From positions 434,001 to 498,000 of the forward strand of contig CALHUI010000003.1 in NCBI GenBank assembly GCA_938039675.1: a DNA stretch of 64,000 nucleotides, in the 5' to 3' direction. This document shows, one piece after another, positions 9,522 through 18,641 of this stretch. Origin of the DNA: an uncultured Cytophagales bacterium (GTDB lineage Bacteria > Bacteroidota > Bacteroidia > Cytophagales > Thermoflexibacteraceae). The first letter of the stretch is position 1; every line of letters starts with the position of its first letter. The position numbers were made by a program, and so were the translations under genes. The notes under the pieces are model-generated. The model ran no database searches. It had not been told where the DNA came from and saw only the letters and a program-made list of their open reading frames with translations.

Positions 9522-10379
9522 TTGACAAACGCGAAGAGTATTTTACGGCATCTCAGGCAGGAGCTGCGCTGCATCTACGAACCGCAAGAGGCTGACAGCA
9601 TCGCCAATTGGCTCATGGAAGATTTTTTCGGGCTGCGACCTGTGGATATAATTGCAGGTAAAGCACCTGATTTACAGGGTTTTGAGAAATGGAGTGAGGC
9701 GCTTCCTTTATTGCGGCAGCACATGCCCGTGCAGTATGTGTTGGGTTATGGTTGGTTTGCAGGGCAGCGGTTTGTCGTAGGTGAGGGCGTGCTGATTCCT
9801 CGCCCCGAAACAGAGCAACTGGTACAGATGGCCGACGATTTTTTAGGCAGGCTTGCTGCTCAAAAGCCTGTTGTTGTAGACTTGTGCACAGGAACGGGTT
9901 GCATAGCGCACAGCCTCGCCTTGTGCTATCCGCAGGCAGAGGTTTATGCGATTGACAACAGCCCGCAGGCCTTGTATTATGCACATTTGAATGCACGTCG
10001 ATTGGGCGTGCAAACGGTTATTCGCGAGGCGGATGTGCTATCTGATGCTCTTGCAGAGTTGCTGCCTCCTTGCGATGTGTTAGTGAGTAATCCGCCGTAT
10101 GTGCGGCAAAGCGAGCAGGTGCAGATGCACGCCCGCGTGTTGGATTTTGAACCGCCGTATGCACTTTTTGTGGCAGACGATGAACCGCTTGTATTCTATG
10201 AAGCCATTGCCCGAACCGCTTGGCAACGTCTGAAAAACAGCGGGTGGCTGGGTGTAGAAATCAATGAGGCATTAGGTGAGGCAACAGCGGCAATTTTTCG
10301 CGCCAAAGGGTTTGCAGACCTTGCCGTGCAACAGGATTTGCACGGCAAAGACCGCTTCGTGGTAGCAAGGAAACCATAA
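9522..10379 (+). CDS. prmC: Peptide chain release factor N5-glutamine methyltransferase
   Basis: PrmC methylates the Gln of the GGQ motif in RF1/RF2. The protein has an N-terminal helical domain, a SAM-binding motif DLCTGTGCIA (residues 120-129) and the catalytic NPPY at 190-193, followed by QSEQV and a conserved C-terminal GVEINEALGEATAAIF. The start is a TTG at 9522, since no ATG lies between it and the conserved N-terminal helices; alignment to family N-termini supports it. It converges with glmS, whose stop is three bases away. Confidence 0.95.
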   Translation: MTNAKSILRHLRQELRCIYEPQEADSIANWLMEDFFGLRPVDIIAGKAPDLQGFEKWSEALPLLRQHMPVQYVLGYGWFAGQRFVVGEGVLIPRPETEQLVQMADDFLGRLAAQKPVVVDLCTGTGCIAHSLALCYPQAEVYAIDNSPQALYYAHLNARRLGVQTVIREADVLSDALAELLPPCDVLVSNPPYVRQSEQVQMHARVLDFEPPYALFVADDEPLVFYEAIARTAWQRLKNSGWLGVEINEALGEATAAIFRAKGFADLAVQQDLHGKDRFVVARKP

Positions 10380-10382
10380 AAC

Positions 10383-12224
10383 TTATTCTACCGTTACCGA
10401 TTTGGCGAGGTTACGGGGCTTGTCCACGTCCAACTCTTTGGCTACACCGATGTAATAGGCCAGCAGTTGCATCGGAATAACGGAGAGTAGCGGAGTGAGC
10501 AACTCGTCTGTTTCGGGTATGGCAATATGTGCTTCGCAAAGTTGAGCCGTAAAGTCGTCGCCTTCGGTCAGGATGGCAATAACTCTGCCCTTGCGGGCTT
10601 TGATTTCCTGCATATTGCTGACTACTTTTTCATGCACCGCATCTTTGGTGGCCACAAAAACAACGGGCAGGGTATCATCCACCAAGGCGATGGGGCCGTG
10701 TTTCATTTCTCCTGCCGGATAGCCTTCGGCGTGTATGTAGCTGATTTCTTTGAGTTTAAGTGCACCTTCGAGCGCAATGGGGAAGTTATTGCCGCGCCCC
10801 AGATAGAGAAAGTTGTGCGCATCTTTGTAGCGCTGTGCAATTGTTTCGATGGCTGCCGCATCGTTTAGAATCTGTGCAATTTTATCGGGAATGACCGAAA
10901 GTTCGTTGCAAAGTGAAAGGAAGCGCTCACGGCTGATAGTGCCTTTGGCAAGCGCCAGTCGCAGTGCAAAAAGAGTAATGACGGTTAGTTGGGCAGTGAA
11001 TGCTTTGGTGGAAGCTACGCCGATTTCGGGGCCTGCATGCGTGTAAGTGCCTGTATGTGAGACCCTTGCAATGGAGCTGCCTACTACGTTTACGATGCCG
11101 TAGATGAAAGCGCCGTTTTCTTTGGCTTTTTCTATGGCAACAAGTGTGTCGGCAGTTTCTCCACTTTGACTAACTGCCAGAATCACATCGCCTTTACCCA
11201 CTACCGGATTGCGGTAGCGAAACTCAGAGGCATATTCTACTTCTACGGGGATTCGGCAAAGCTCTTCAATCAGGTATTCGCCCACTAAACCGGCGTGCCA
11301 ACTGGTGCCGCAAGCAACAATGATAATCCGCTGTGCCTGTGTAAGCATTTGGAGGTTTTGCTCAATCCCGCTCAGGGTAATACGCCCCAGACCGGCATCT
11401 AAGCGACCGCGCAGACAGTCAAAAATGGTGGTAGGTTGCTCGAAAATTTCCTTCATCATGAAATGGTCGTAGCCGCCTTTTTCAATGGCTGCCAAATCCA
11501 TATCCAACTTGGTGATGAAAGGTGTCTGACGTTCATTACCTAAGTTTTTGAGAATCAACTCATCGGATTTGATGATGGCTATCTGATAGTCATTTACATA
11601 GACCACCTCTTTGCTGTATTCCAGAATAGGGGAAGCATCGGAGGCCAAAAGGTGTTCGCCTTTGCCAACACCGATAACCAATGGGCTGCCTTTGCGTGCG
11701 GCAATTAGCGTATCGGGGTTTTCTACATCCAGCAGCACAATTACATAAGCCCCTACAACGCGTTTGAGGGCAATGCGCACAGCTTCTTCCAGTGGGCAGT
11801 GATTTTGTTCGCGAATATCATCAATAAAGTTGAGCAGCACTTCGGTGTCGGTATCGCTGTGGAAGCGATAGCCTTTGTTGAGCAACTCCTGCTTGATTGG
11901 GGCGTAATTTTCAATAATGCCGTTGTGAATCATGGCAATTTTGCCGCTTTGCGAAATATGCGGGTGAGCGTTACGGTTGCTCGGCTCGCCGTGCGTGGCC
12001 CAGCGTGTATGCCCAATACCGATTTTGGCGGCTAATGGTATGCCAGTTAGGCTTTCTTCTAACTCCGCCACTCTGCCTTTGCGCTTGTAAACTTTGAGTT
12101 GATTATCATCATTTATGAGTGCAATGCCTGCGCTGTCATAACCGCGATATTCTAAACGCTTTAAACCTTTCAGTAAAACAGGGTAGGCCTGACGTGGCCC
12201 AATGTATGCAACGATTCCGCACAT
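10383..12224 (-). CDS. glmS: Glutamine--fructose-6-phosphate aminotransferase (isomerizing)
   Basis: GlmS makes glucosamine-6-phosphate, the entry point to peptidoglycan and LPS amino sugars. The ATG at 12224 puts the nucleophile Cys at position 2 (MCGIVAYIG), so the longer track start at 12269 is wrong. The N-terminal Ntn glutaminase domain (RWATHGEPSNRNAHPH) is followed by two SIS domains (IIIVACGTSWHAGLVGEY, SQSGETADTLVA, HAEGYPAGEMKHGP). The C-terminus is the typical LAKSVTVE. The protein is full length at 613 residues. No glmS ribozyme is recognisable upstream. Confidence 0.98.
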   Translation of the reverse strand: MCGIVAYIGPRQAYPVLLKGLKRLEYRGYDSAGIALINDDNQLKVYKRKGRVAELEESLTGIPLAAKIGIGHTRWATHGEPSNRNAHPHISQSGKIAMIHNGIIENYAPIKQELLNKGYRFHSDTDTEVLLNFIDDIREQNHCPLEEAVRIALKRVVGAYVIVLLDVENPDTLIAARKGSPLVIGVGKGEHLLASDASPILEYSKEVVYVNDYQIAIIKSDELILKNLGNERQTPFITKLDMDLAAIEKGGYDHFMMKEIFEQPTTIFDCLRGRLDAGLGRITLSGIEQNLQMLTQAQRIIIVACGTSWHAGLVGEYLIEELCRIPVEVEYASEFRYRNPVVGKGDVILAVSQSGETADTLVAIEKAKENGAFIYGIVNVVGSSIARVSHTGTYTHAGPEIGVASTKAFTAQLTVITLFALRLALAKGTISRERFLSLCNELSVIPDKIAQILNDAAAIETIAQRYKDAHNFLYLGRGNNFPIALEGALKLKEISYIHAEGYPAGEMKHGPIALVDDTLPVVFVATKDAVHEKVVSNMQEIKARKGRVIAILTEGDDFTAQLCEAHIAIPETDELLTPLLSVIPMQLLAYYIGVAKELDVDKPRNLAKSVTVE

Positions 12225-12285
12225 ATGTGAGTTTTTGATAGTTTGAGTTTGAGCAGCCCAAAATAACATGATTTTCCGAATCGAT

Positions 12286-12320
12286 AAAAAAATCCACTTT
12301 TTGTGAAAGTGGATTTTTTA
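12286..12320. terminator. Bidirectional terminator downstream of the 12431-13543 gene
   Basis: AAAAAATCCACTTT and its exact complement AAAGTGGATTTTTT flank TTGTG, giving a perfect long stem with a U-tract on both strands. It ends the minus-strand gene at 12431-13543 and isolates glmS. The rest of 12225-12430 holds no gene I can see. Confidence 0.88.
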
Positions 12321-12430
12321 TTTGCGGATAGCGCTTCAATTTCTTTGTCAAGCATCTCAACCGCATGGGGTGTGCAATGCTTTGAGCGGCTGAACTGTTA
12401 TCCTGAAAATCCTATCTGGTACGCTTGTGA

Positions 12431-13543
12431 TTATGGGCTTACCAGATTGATGCCGAAGGCAAAAAACAACGGATTGGTGAGCGTGTTTTCCACAATATAT
12501 TCGCGGCGGGGGGCATTTTCTGTTGCCGATACGTTGAAATTTGCATTTATGCGCAAGCCTGCTTGTGCCGAGAGCCAGATAAATCCGGAGATTTGCTGCT
12601 CGTAAGTCAGGCGAACCTTCAACTCAGAGCGACGTATCTCTGCACCGTTGATACGCCGGCTGAAAGGGTCGCTCGCACGGCTGCGGATATGGTAGGAGTT
12701 GCCTTCCAACTCATAGCCCAACAGCAACAGAGAGGTTGGTGAAAAGTTTCTGCGTACGTTCAGTCGGGCAGGCAGCAATGCCTCTATGCCGTAGCGGTCG
12801 TTGAAAGTGCGGTTGTACATCAGCAGAGGAACGGTGTTGTTTACTTCGCCCAAGCGGTAGGTGCGCGCCCAGCCTAAGCCCCACATGAGTTTATCCGACT
12901 TTTTCCAACCGTAAATACCCAATACGCTGTAGCGGGTAGTATGCAGCGGTTGCAGGTCGGAGAAGTTATAGTTGCCATTCAGGTCGGCATTGGCTGCTAC
13001 TATGACAAAGTTTTTTTCGTTAAGCGGCTTGAAAACCGTTGCCATCAGTCCGGTTGTGCGCAAACCTTTTTCTTGCAAAGCACGGTGCATGGCATTGCTT
13101 ACGGTCGCTTCATTTTCAAACTGCATACGGCTTTCATAATAGTTTACACCCAGATTAACGATAATGCTGCTGCGTGAAATTACAGGAAAGTTTGCACCCA
13201 AGCGCAAACCGTGCGAAAGAAAAGAAGCACTGTGGTTGTCTTCCGATGATACCATGCCGGGAATACCTGTCAAAAAAGGTTTGAAAGTAGTTTCAATGGT
13301 TTGTGGCAACTGCAACTCATAGCCTATGCTAATGAGTTTGGTCGGGCTGAGGAATTGTACTTTTTGTGTACAATAGCGCTTGACGCTCTCATCGTCGCCA
13401 TATTCGCCATATTCGTCAAAATTGTCCTCAATTTTGGTTGTGTCGGTTTGTGCCATTGATAGGCGGACAGCAAACAAAAAGCACATAAGCAACATGACAG
13501 CACGTGCTTCCTGTGTTGCCAACAAGCTGATTCTGAATTGCAT
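12431..13543 (-). CDS. Predicted outer-membrane beta-barrel protein (unknown function)
   Basis: The protein has 370 residues, with a signal peptide ending near LSMAQT and an acidic linker (DNFDEYGEYGDDE). About 300 residues of amphipathic strands follow (SIIVNLGVNYYESRMQF, NFVIVAANADLNGNYNF, LLGYELEGNSYHIRS). The C-terminus FFAFGINLVSP resembles a barrel end. It looks like the outer-membrane barrel proteins of unknown function common in Bacteroidota (possibly DUF6268-like, not confirmed). It begins four bases after the upstream DUF2147 gene and is probably in an operon with it. Confidence 0.65.
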   Translation of the reverse strand: MQFRISLLATQEARAVMLLMCFLFAVRLSMAQTDTTKIEDNFDEYGEYGDDESVKRYCTQKVQFLSPTKLISIGYELQLPQTIETTFKPFLTGIPGMVSSEDNHSASFLSHGLRLGANFPVISRSSIIVNLGVNYYESRMQFENEATVSNAMHRALQEKGLRTTGLMATVFKPLNEKNFVIVAANADLNGNYNFSDLQPLHTTRYSVLGIYGWKKSDKLMWGLGWARTYRLGEVNNTVPLLMYNRTFNDRYGIEALLPARLNVRRNFSPTSLLLLGYELEGNSYHIRSRASDPFSRRINGAEIRRSELKVRLTYEQQISGFIWLSAQAGLRINANFNVSATENAPRREYIVENTLTNPLFFAFGINLVSP

Positions 13544-13547
13544 AGAA

Positions 13548-14015
13548 TTAGTTTTTCTTCACCTGACGTTTCCATACATCTGTTCTGCCGAACAGCGACA
13601 CCCCGATAAAACCACGTACTTCAAGGGTATTTTCATCGGTGAGTTTCATTTCACAACTGTAATCACTGCCGTTTTCGGGGTCATAGATTCGGCCGTTTTC
13701 CCAGACTTTATTGCCTTTGTAAATAAAATCGCGGAGGTTTACCAGCCCTAACAATGGGCGGTTTCTCAACGAAACATCGTTGTTGTTTTTATCTGTTTTG
13801 GGTTTACCGGTCTCATCGTTGGGTTCTTTTAACCACACAATTTTGCCGTAGTATTTGTCGCCTTCCTTGTAGATGCGCACCATACCTTTACCCGAGCCGG
13901 TTTTCCAAACGCCAATTATTGAGTCGGCATATTTATCAATAGCATATGCAACGGCAAGCACATAACAGCCCATAATTGCTGTTACCATTAATATCAGGCT
14001 TCTCCATTTTTTCAT
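13548..14015 (-). CDS. DUF2147 family exported protein
   Basis: An N-terminal hydrophobic helix (WRSLILMVTAIMGCYVLAVAYA) leads into a DUF2147 domain. The domain shows IIGVWKTGSGKGMVRIYKEGDKYYGKIVWL, then the conserved GLVNLRDFIYKGNKVWENGRIYDPENGSDYSC and a C-terminal FGRTDVWKR. The track start at 14027 is a TTG; the ATG four codons later (14015) gives a cleaner signal peptide and 155 residues. DUF2147 has a lipocalin-like calyx fold in solved relatives. The ligand is unknown. Confidence 0.88.
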   Translation of the reverse strand: MKKWRSLILMVTAIMGCYVLAVAYAIDKYADSIIGVWKTGSGKGMVRIYKEGDKYYGKIVWLKEPNDETGKPKTDKNNNDVSLRNRPLLGLVNLRDFIYKGNKVWENGRIYDPENGSDYSCEMKLTDENTLEVRGFIGVSLFGRTDVWKRQVKKN

Positions 14016-14080
14016 AAGACTTTGCAATTTGGTTAAGGAATTTTTAATTCAAGCTGCAAATTATTGGATTTAAACCATTT

Positions 14081-14833
14081 CTAAAATAGTACGCCTATCC
14101 GAATACCCCAAAACTGATAATTGGCTTTTTCTGAGAATACGTTTCTTGTAGCCAAATTGATAAGCTCAATTCGCTGTTGTTGTTGTTGATAGCCACCATG
14201 CACATAAATAGCATGGTTTGGAGTAAGATAGGCTTTGATACCCGCAGCGGCTTCAAACAATGCGCCCCCCCAGTTATTGCCGGGCAGATTATCACGCCAG
14301 CCGATGGAGTAGCCGCCGCGGAGCAGCAGATAGGGCGAGAACTGCCTGCGCATCAGATGGCTGCGAATTTCGCCGAAAAGCGGCATTATTTTTCGGTCGG
14401 GAGATAGCTGTCCGTAGCCTGTTCCGGCAGCAAGTATCACATAATCAGCAATATACACACCTGCGCCAGCCATAAAAGTATAGCTTTTCGAGCTATAATT
14501 AAAAGAGCCGTACAATGTGCGCAGCATCCCTGTGCTGTAACCATAACCTATTTCCTGAAAAACAGTGATGCCTTCCGATTTAAAAACTCTTGGTTTAATG
14601 GAATCCGTTTCCAGAGTATTGCGAGGTTCTTTGGCAATGCGCTCCACATCGCTCATGGGCAATTCCACACGGCTTTCACCGTGGGTTCTGATGAGCAAAA
14701 TGCCGTTTTCGATACGAATTAACTCCCCTTTAACCGTGCCGCCGTTTTTCAGATAAATAACATCTTGATAGGACGATTGCGCCCACGTAATTTTGCACGG
14801 AATCAATAATACGACGACTACAAACAGACGCAT
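14081..14833 (-). CDS. Exported protein with N-terminal small beta domain and predicted barrel
   Basis: The best start is the ATG at 14833, giving a standard signal peptide (MRLFVVVVLLIPCKITWAQ) and 250 residues. An ATG at 14848 is possible. Longer track starts run into the divergent promoter region. After the signal comes a small beta module, DVIYLKNGGTVKGELIRIENG, ending in the DVERIAKEP phrase often found in Bacteroidota exported proteins. A membrane-barrel-like remainder follows (YTFMAGAGVYIADYVILAAGTGYG, GAAALFEAAAG-type strands, GIRIGVLF end). Function unknown. It is divergent from the esterase gene. Confidence 0.65.
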   Translation of the reverse strand: MRLFVVVVLLIPCKITWAQSSYQDVIYLKNGGTVKGELIRIENGILLIRTHGESRVELPMSDVERIAKEPRNTLETDSIKPRVFKSEGITVFQEIGYGYSTGMLRTLYGSFNYSSKSYTFMAGAGVYIADYVILAAGTGYGQLSPDRKIMPLFGEIRSHLMRRQFSPYLLLRGGYSIGWRDNLPGNNWGGALFEAAAGIKAYLTPNHAIYVHGGYQQQQQRIELINLATRNVFSEKANYQFWGIRIGVLF

Positions 14834-14906
14834 GTGTATGGTTGGCATACTTAGTAAATTGTTAAGAAAATTACGGATATTCGCCTGATACCTTATTCGT
14901 ATAATC

Positions 14907-15836
14907 ATGAAAAATTGTTGGCAAGTTGTCTTCTTTTTTATGTGCATAGGAGCTCAACATGCACATGCACAACAAACCGATTCAATCCCGTTGTATGAGG
15001 GTGTCATACCTTACGCTAAATCGGGGCACGGCATTATTGAAAAGGTTGAACATCGTCCGGGTGGCATAGATATTCTTAGCGGTGTAACCGTCCCCTATAT
15101 AAAGTTGTTTTTGCCGCCACCCGAAAAGCGTAATGGCACAATGGTGATTATTTGCCCGGGCGGGGGCTACTATATTTTGGCCAATAAACACGAAGGAAGC
15201 GATATTGCGCTGTGGCTCAATAACTTGGGTGTTGTGGCGGCGGTGCTGCACTACCGCCTGCCCGATGCACGGGCAATGGAGCAACCTGCTATTGTTCCGC
15301 TCACCGACTTGCAGCAAGCCATCCGATTGGCAAGGCAGCGCGCAGCCGAATGGCAAATTAATCCTGAAAAGGTAGGGGTGATGGGATTCTCTGCCGGCGG
15401 GCATTTGGCCTCTTCTGCCGCCGTGAAATTTCAGACCGGCGATGCGAACGGCAGCCTCCGTCCCGATTTTGCGATACTAATTTATGCGGTTATCAGTATG
15501 CGTGATGAATTCGGGCACACCGGTTCGCGCGAGGTATTGCTTGGAAAAAATCCTGACAGCCAAACGATTGATAGTTTTTCCAACGAACTGTTAGTCAGCG
15601 AGCAAACACCGCCTGCTTTTATCGTACACACGACCGACGACCCCGTAGATGTGCGAAACAGCGTGGCTTTCTACACGGCTTTGAAAGCTAAAAACCTGAG
15701 TGCAGAAATGCACCTGTTTGCCAAAGGCGGGCACGGGTACGGCATGGCTACCCATACGAATCTGCCCATAGCAGCATGGCCGAAACTGTGTGAAGCATGG
15801 CTGCAATCGCTTGGACTGTTATCACTAAAAAAATGA
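14907..15836 (+). CDS. Secreted alpha/beta hydrolase (acetyl esterase/BD-FAE-like)
   Basis: A signal peptide (VVFFFMCIGAQHAHAQQ) precedes an alpha/beta-hydrolase fold of the esterase/xylan-esterase type. An oxyanion-type ICPGGGYY motif is at about 82-89 and the nucleophile elbow GFSAGG has S162. The candidate acid is in HTTDDPVD (D244/D245), and the catalytic His is in KGGHGYGM (H276). The family removes acyl groups from sugars or small esters in the periplasm. No polysaccharide-utilisation genes sit next to it, so the substrate is open. Confidence 0.87.
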   Translation: MKNCWQVVFFFMCIGAQHAHAQQTDSIPLYEGVIPYAKSGHGIIEKVEHRPGGIDILSGVTVPYIKLFLPPPEKRNGTMVIICPGGGYYILANKHEGSDIALWLNNLGVVAAVLHYRLPDARAMEQPAIVPLTDLQQAIRLARQRAAEWQINPEKVGVMGFSAGGHLASSAAVKFQTGDANGSLRPDFAILIYAVISMRDEFGHTGSREVLLGKNPDSQTIDSFSNELLVSEQTPPAFIVHTTDDPVDVRNSVAFYTALKAKNLSAEMHLFAKGGHGYGMATHTNLPIAAWPKLCEAWLQSLGLLSLKK

Positions 15837-15903
15837 AAGGCCTGCTTTTATTCCGAATTCAACTATTTTAGTAACACACAATTCAATATAGAACCGACAA
15901 CTT

Positions 15904-17862
15904 ATGGGCGACCTGAGGGTGCGATTAGCTAAAACACATACCGACCTAAATCGGTTTACGCGCTATTTACTGAAAGATGTGGAAGCATTGGACATCATGC
16001 TTCGCGAGGGATGGTTTGAAACCGATATCATACGCATTGGCGCCGAGCAGGAGATGTGCCTGGTGGACAGGCACGGAAAACCCGCACCGGTGAATATGCA
16101 ACTGCTGGAACGATTGAAACATCCCAACTTTGTAACGGAACTGGCCAAGTTTAATATAGAGGCAAATGTGCCGCCGCTCACGTTTGAAGGCAACTGCTTT
16201 TCGGAGTTGGAAGGCAACCTCAACAACATGTTGCGCACACTGCGCGAAGTTACGTTTGAGCAAGATACTCAGGTTATATTGACGGGTATTTTACCAACCA
16301 TACGAAAATTTGACATCAATTTAGACAATCTTACGCCCGTAGATAGGTACTATTCGCTCATGGAAGCCATCAACATGATGCGCGGCAACCGCTACGAGGT
16401 ACGCATTGAAGGGCTGGACGAATTGAATGTATTGGTGGACTCTGCCCTGATAGAGGCTTGTAACACCAGCTTTCAGGTGCATTTGCAGATTAAGCCCGAC
16501 GAGTTTGTCAGAAAATACAACATAGCACAAGCCATTGCAGCGCCAGTGCTGGCCATAGCTACCAACTCGCCGATGCTGTTTGGCAAACGCCTATGGGCGG
16601 AAACCCGCATTGCCTTGTTCCGGCAATCCATTGATACGCGTATTGCTTCCGAGCACCTGCGCGAACGTAGCCCGCGCGTAACTTTTGGCAGCCAGTGGTT
16701 ACAGGGTTCTTTGCTGGATATGTACAAAGAGGATATCATGCGCTTCCGCGTCATTTTCATGTCCGATATAGAGGAAGATGTGATGGAGTGTGTGCGCAAC
16801 GGACAAACACCGCGCTTGCGGGCTTTAAACATTCACAATTCTACCGTTTACCGCTGGAACAGAGCCTGTTACGGTATCAGCTCCAACGGCAAACCACACC
16901 TGCGCATTGAAAACCGCGTGTTCCCCTCTGGCCCTACGGTGGTAGATGAGGTAGCCAATGCCGCATTCTGGATTGGCCTGATGAACAGCTTTGAAGATGC
17001 CTACGGCGATGTTACCAAACTGATGGATTTTGACGATGCCAAATCTAACTTTCTGGCTGCTGCCCGCGTAGGATTAGGCTCTAAATTCACTTGGTTCAAT
17101 GGCAAAAAAATCATTGATATGGATTTGATTCGCAAAGAATTAATTCCGCTTGCCAAGGAAGGGCTCAAAAAGGCAAATATCAATTCGGAAGATATCGAGA
17201 AATACATCGGCATTATAGAGACACGTAACGAAACGGGCATTACCGGTTCGCGTTGGATTTTGAACTCTTATGCTAAATTGATTAAAGAAACCACCAAAGA
17301 AGAAGCTACGGCAGCCATTACCGCTGCAATGGCTAAAAATCAGGAGCATAACGAACCGGTGCATCAGTGGAAAGATGCCAGCACAAGCGATATTGTGGAG
17401 TATGAACCTACCAATATGATTGTGGAAGAGTTTATGACCACAGACCTCTTTACGGTTAAAAAAGATGACTTAGTAGAGCTCAGCGCCGATATTATTGATT
17501 GGAAGCGCATTCGCTACATGCCGGTAGAAGACGACGAAGGACGACTCATCGGGTTAATTTCTTCACGGGCATTGTTGCGGCATTTTTTGCGCAAAAGCCG
17601 CTACCCCGATGACAAAGATACCCGCGTAGAAGATTTGATGGTAAAAAATCCGATTACCATTACCCCGCAGGCTACAATTTACGAGGCAATGGATTTGATG
17701 CGAAACAATCAGTTGGGCTGCTTGCCTGTTGTGAATAAGGACAGTCTGGTGGGTATCATCACCGAGTCTAATTTTTTGGATATTACCGCAAGTTTGCTCA
17801 AGCGCCTTGCCCAAAAACGCAACAACAAGAAAAAGGACAAGGATAAAGGCGGAGTTGTGTAA
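15904..17862 (+). CDS. GCS2-type carboxylate-amine ligase fused to a CBS-domain pair
   Basis: The protein has 652 residues. About residues 1-480 are a glutamate-cysteine ligase family 2 (GCS2, glutamine-synthetase superfamily) domain, with IIRIGAEQEMCLVD near the start, NIEANVPPLTFEGNCFSELE, TSFQVHLQIKPDEF, LAIATNSPMLFGKRLWAETR and LRIENRVFPSGPTVVDEVANAAFW. From about 501 two CBS motifs follow: IVEEFMTTDLFTVKKDDLVEL, then VEDLMVKNPITITPQATIYEA ending in LVGIITESNFLDI. CBS pairs usually sense adenosine nucleotides. The C-terminus is lysine-rich. The amine substrate is unknown, and genuine gamma-glutamylcysteine synthesis is not shown. No gshB follows, and a terminator-like hairpin lies 20 bases downstream. 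Confidence 0.85.
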   Translation: MGDLRVRLAKTHTDLNRFTRYLLKDVEALDIMLREGWFETDIIRIGAEQEMCLVDRHGKPAPVNMQLLERLKHPNFVTELAKFNIEANVPPLTFEGNCFSELEGNLNNMLRTLREVTFEQDTQVILTGILPTIRKFDINLDNLTPVDRYYSLMEAINMMRGNRYEVRIEGLDELNVLVDSALIEACNTSFQVHLQIKPDEFVRKYNIAQAIAAPVLAIATNSPMLFGKRLWAETRIALFRQSIDTRIASEHLRERSPRVTFGSQWLQGSLLDMYKEDIMRFRVIFMSDIEEDVMECVRNGQTPRLRALNIHNSTVYRWNRACYGISSNGKPHLRIENRVFPSGPTVVDEVANAAFWIGLMNSFEDAYGDVTKLMDFDDAKSNFLAAARVGLGSKFTWFNGKKIIDMDLIRKELIPLAKEGLKKANINSEDIEKYIGIIETRNETGITGSRWILNSYAKLIKETTKEEATAAITAAMAKNQEHNEPVHQWKDASTSDIVEYEPTNMIVEEFMTTDLFTVKKDDLVELSADIIDWKRIRYMPVEDDEGRLIGLISSRALLRHFLRKSRYPDDKDTRVEDLMVKNPITITPQATIYEAMDLMRNNQLGCLPVVNKDSLVGIITESNFLDITASLLKRLAQKRNNKKKDKDKGGVV

Positions 17863-17882
17863 GTTTTTATTTGCTAAGTACA

Positions 17883-17925
17883 AGAACCCTTCTTTTGTTG
17901 GCAAAAGGAGGATTCTTTCTTTGAA
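17883..17925 (+). terminator. Hairpin downstream of the GCS2-CBS gene
   Basis: AGAACCCTTCTTTTG pairs with CAAAAGGAGGATTCT around GTTGG with two G-T wobbles, followed by TTCTTT. The remaining gap to 18174 (about 250 bases) contains short broken ORFs only; I see no gene or RNA in it. Confidence 0.5.
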
Positions 17926-18174
17926 ATATGGTCGGGCGGCGCAATTAAGAATGATGCATTCTAAATGTGTTTTGCCCAAAATGTCAATACTGAAGGTTGC
18001 TTATACACGAAGGTTACATCGCCTGCACAAACCGACAAATTCAACCTCTGAAAACTCATGAAAACAGGCAGGTAATCTTCGTGCTTTTCCAATTCGCTAA
18101 TATCGAAGGGAAGAAATCTTCACAGCCTATGTTAATTTCATGGCTTTTCAAGCCGAGTAAATATGCGGAAAAAG

Positions 18175-18504
18175 CTAATCTTCTAAGTCATCCAGCCATT
18201 GCCTGTAGGCACGTTGCAGTTCGTTGAGGGCGTGGCGGTCTTGCATTTTTTGGCAAACGGCAATGCCTTTCTCATAAGCGGTTCTTGCCTCATCGTTGCG
18301 CCCGGCTTCGCGGTACATGGCTGCCAAGTGGTAATAAGTAGCCGTGTAGTCGGGTTGGTTGGCGGCAAGTTGTTCCAGCATTTGTAGGGCTTTGGCAGGG
18401 TTGCTTTTGCGGTATTCCGTAGCAACGGCATAAATCAGAAAAGCGTCATCAGGTTCATTTTCAAGCATTTGCAGCAATTCCTGCAATCTTTCTTCGGGTT
18501 TCAT
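18175..18504 (-). CDS. Small tetratricopeptide-repeat protein
   Basis: The protein has 109 residues and no signal peptide. It consists of about two and a half TPRs: FLIYAVATEYRKSNPAKALQMLEQLAANQP, then YTATYYHLAAMYREAGRNDEARTAYEKGIAVCQ, with a capping helix LNELQRAYRQWLDDLED. The family is typically a cytoplasmic protein-interaction adaptor. It is divergent from etfB, with 137 bases between them. Confidence 0.85.
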   Translation of the reverse strand: MKPEERLQELLQMLENEPDDAFLIYAVATEYRKSNPAKALQMLEQLAANQPDYTATYYHLAAMYREAGRNDEARTAYEKGIAVCQKMQDRHALNELQRAYRQWLDDLED

Positions 18505-18641
18505 GAAACAATGCGGTTTAGAAAAATGTTATGCAAGCATAATATTTTTGGGCAAATCCTTTGATTTCACCCAAAGGTTGGCTTAATTCGCAAAACAAAT
18601 AAAGTACGCTGAAAATTCACTCTTCCTTTTAGTCTAACGAT

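Noticed and set aside
10383-12430. glmS ribozyme or GlcN6P riboswitch upstream of glmS
   Set aside because: The leader between 12225 and the terminator at 12286 is only about 60 bases and shows no ribozyme core.
17926-18174. Possible small gene or RNA between the GCS2-CBS gene and the TPR gene
   Set aside because: Only short broken frames are present, with no stable conserved structure or promoter I could defend.
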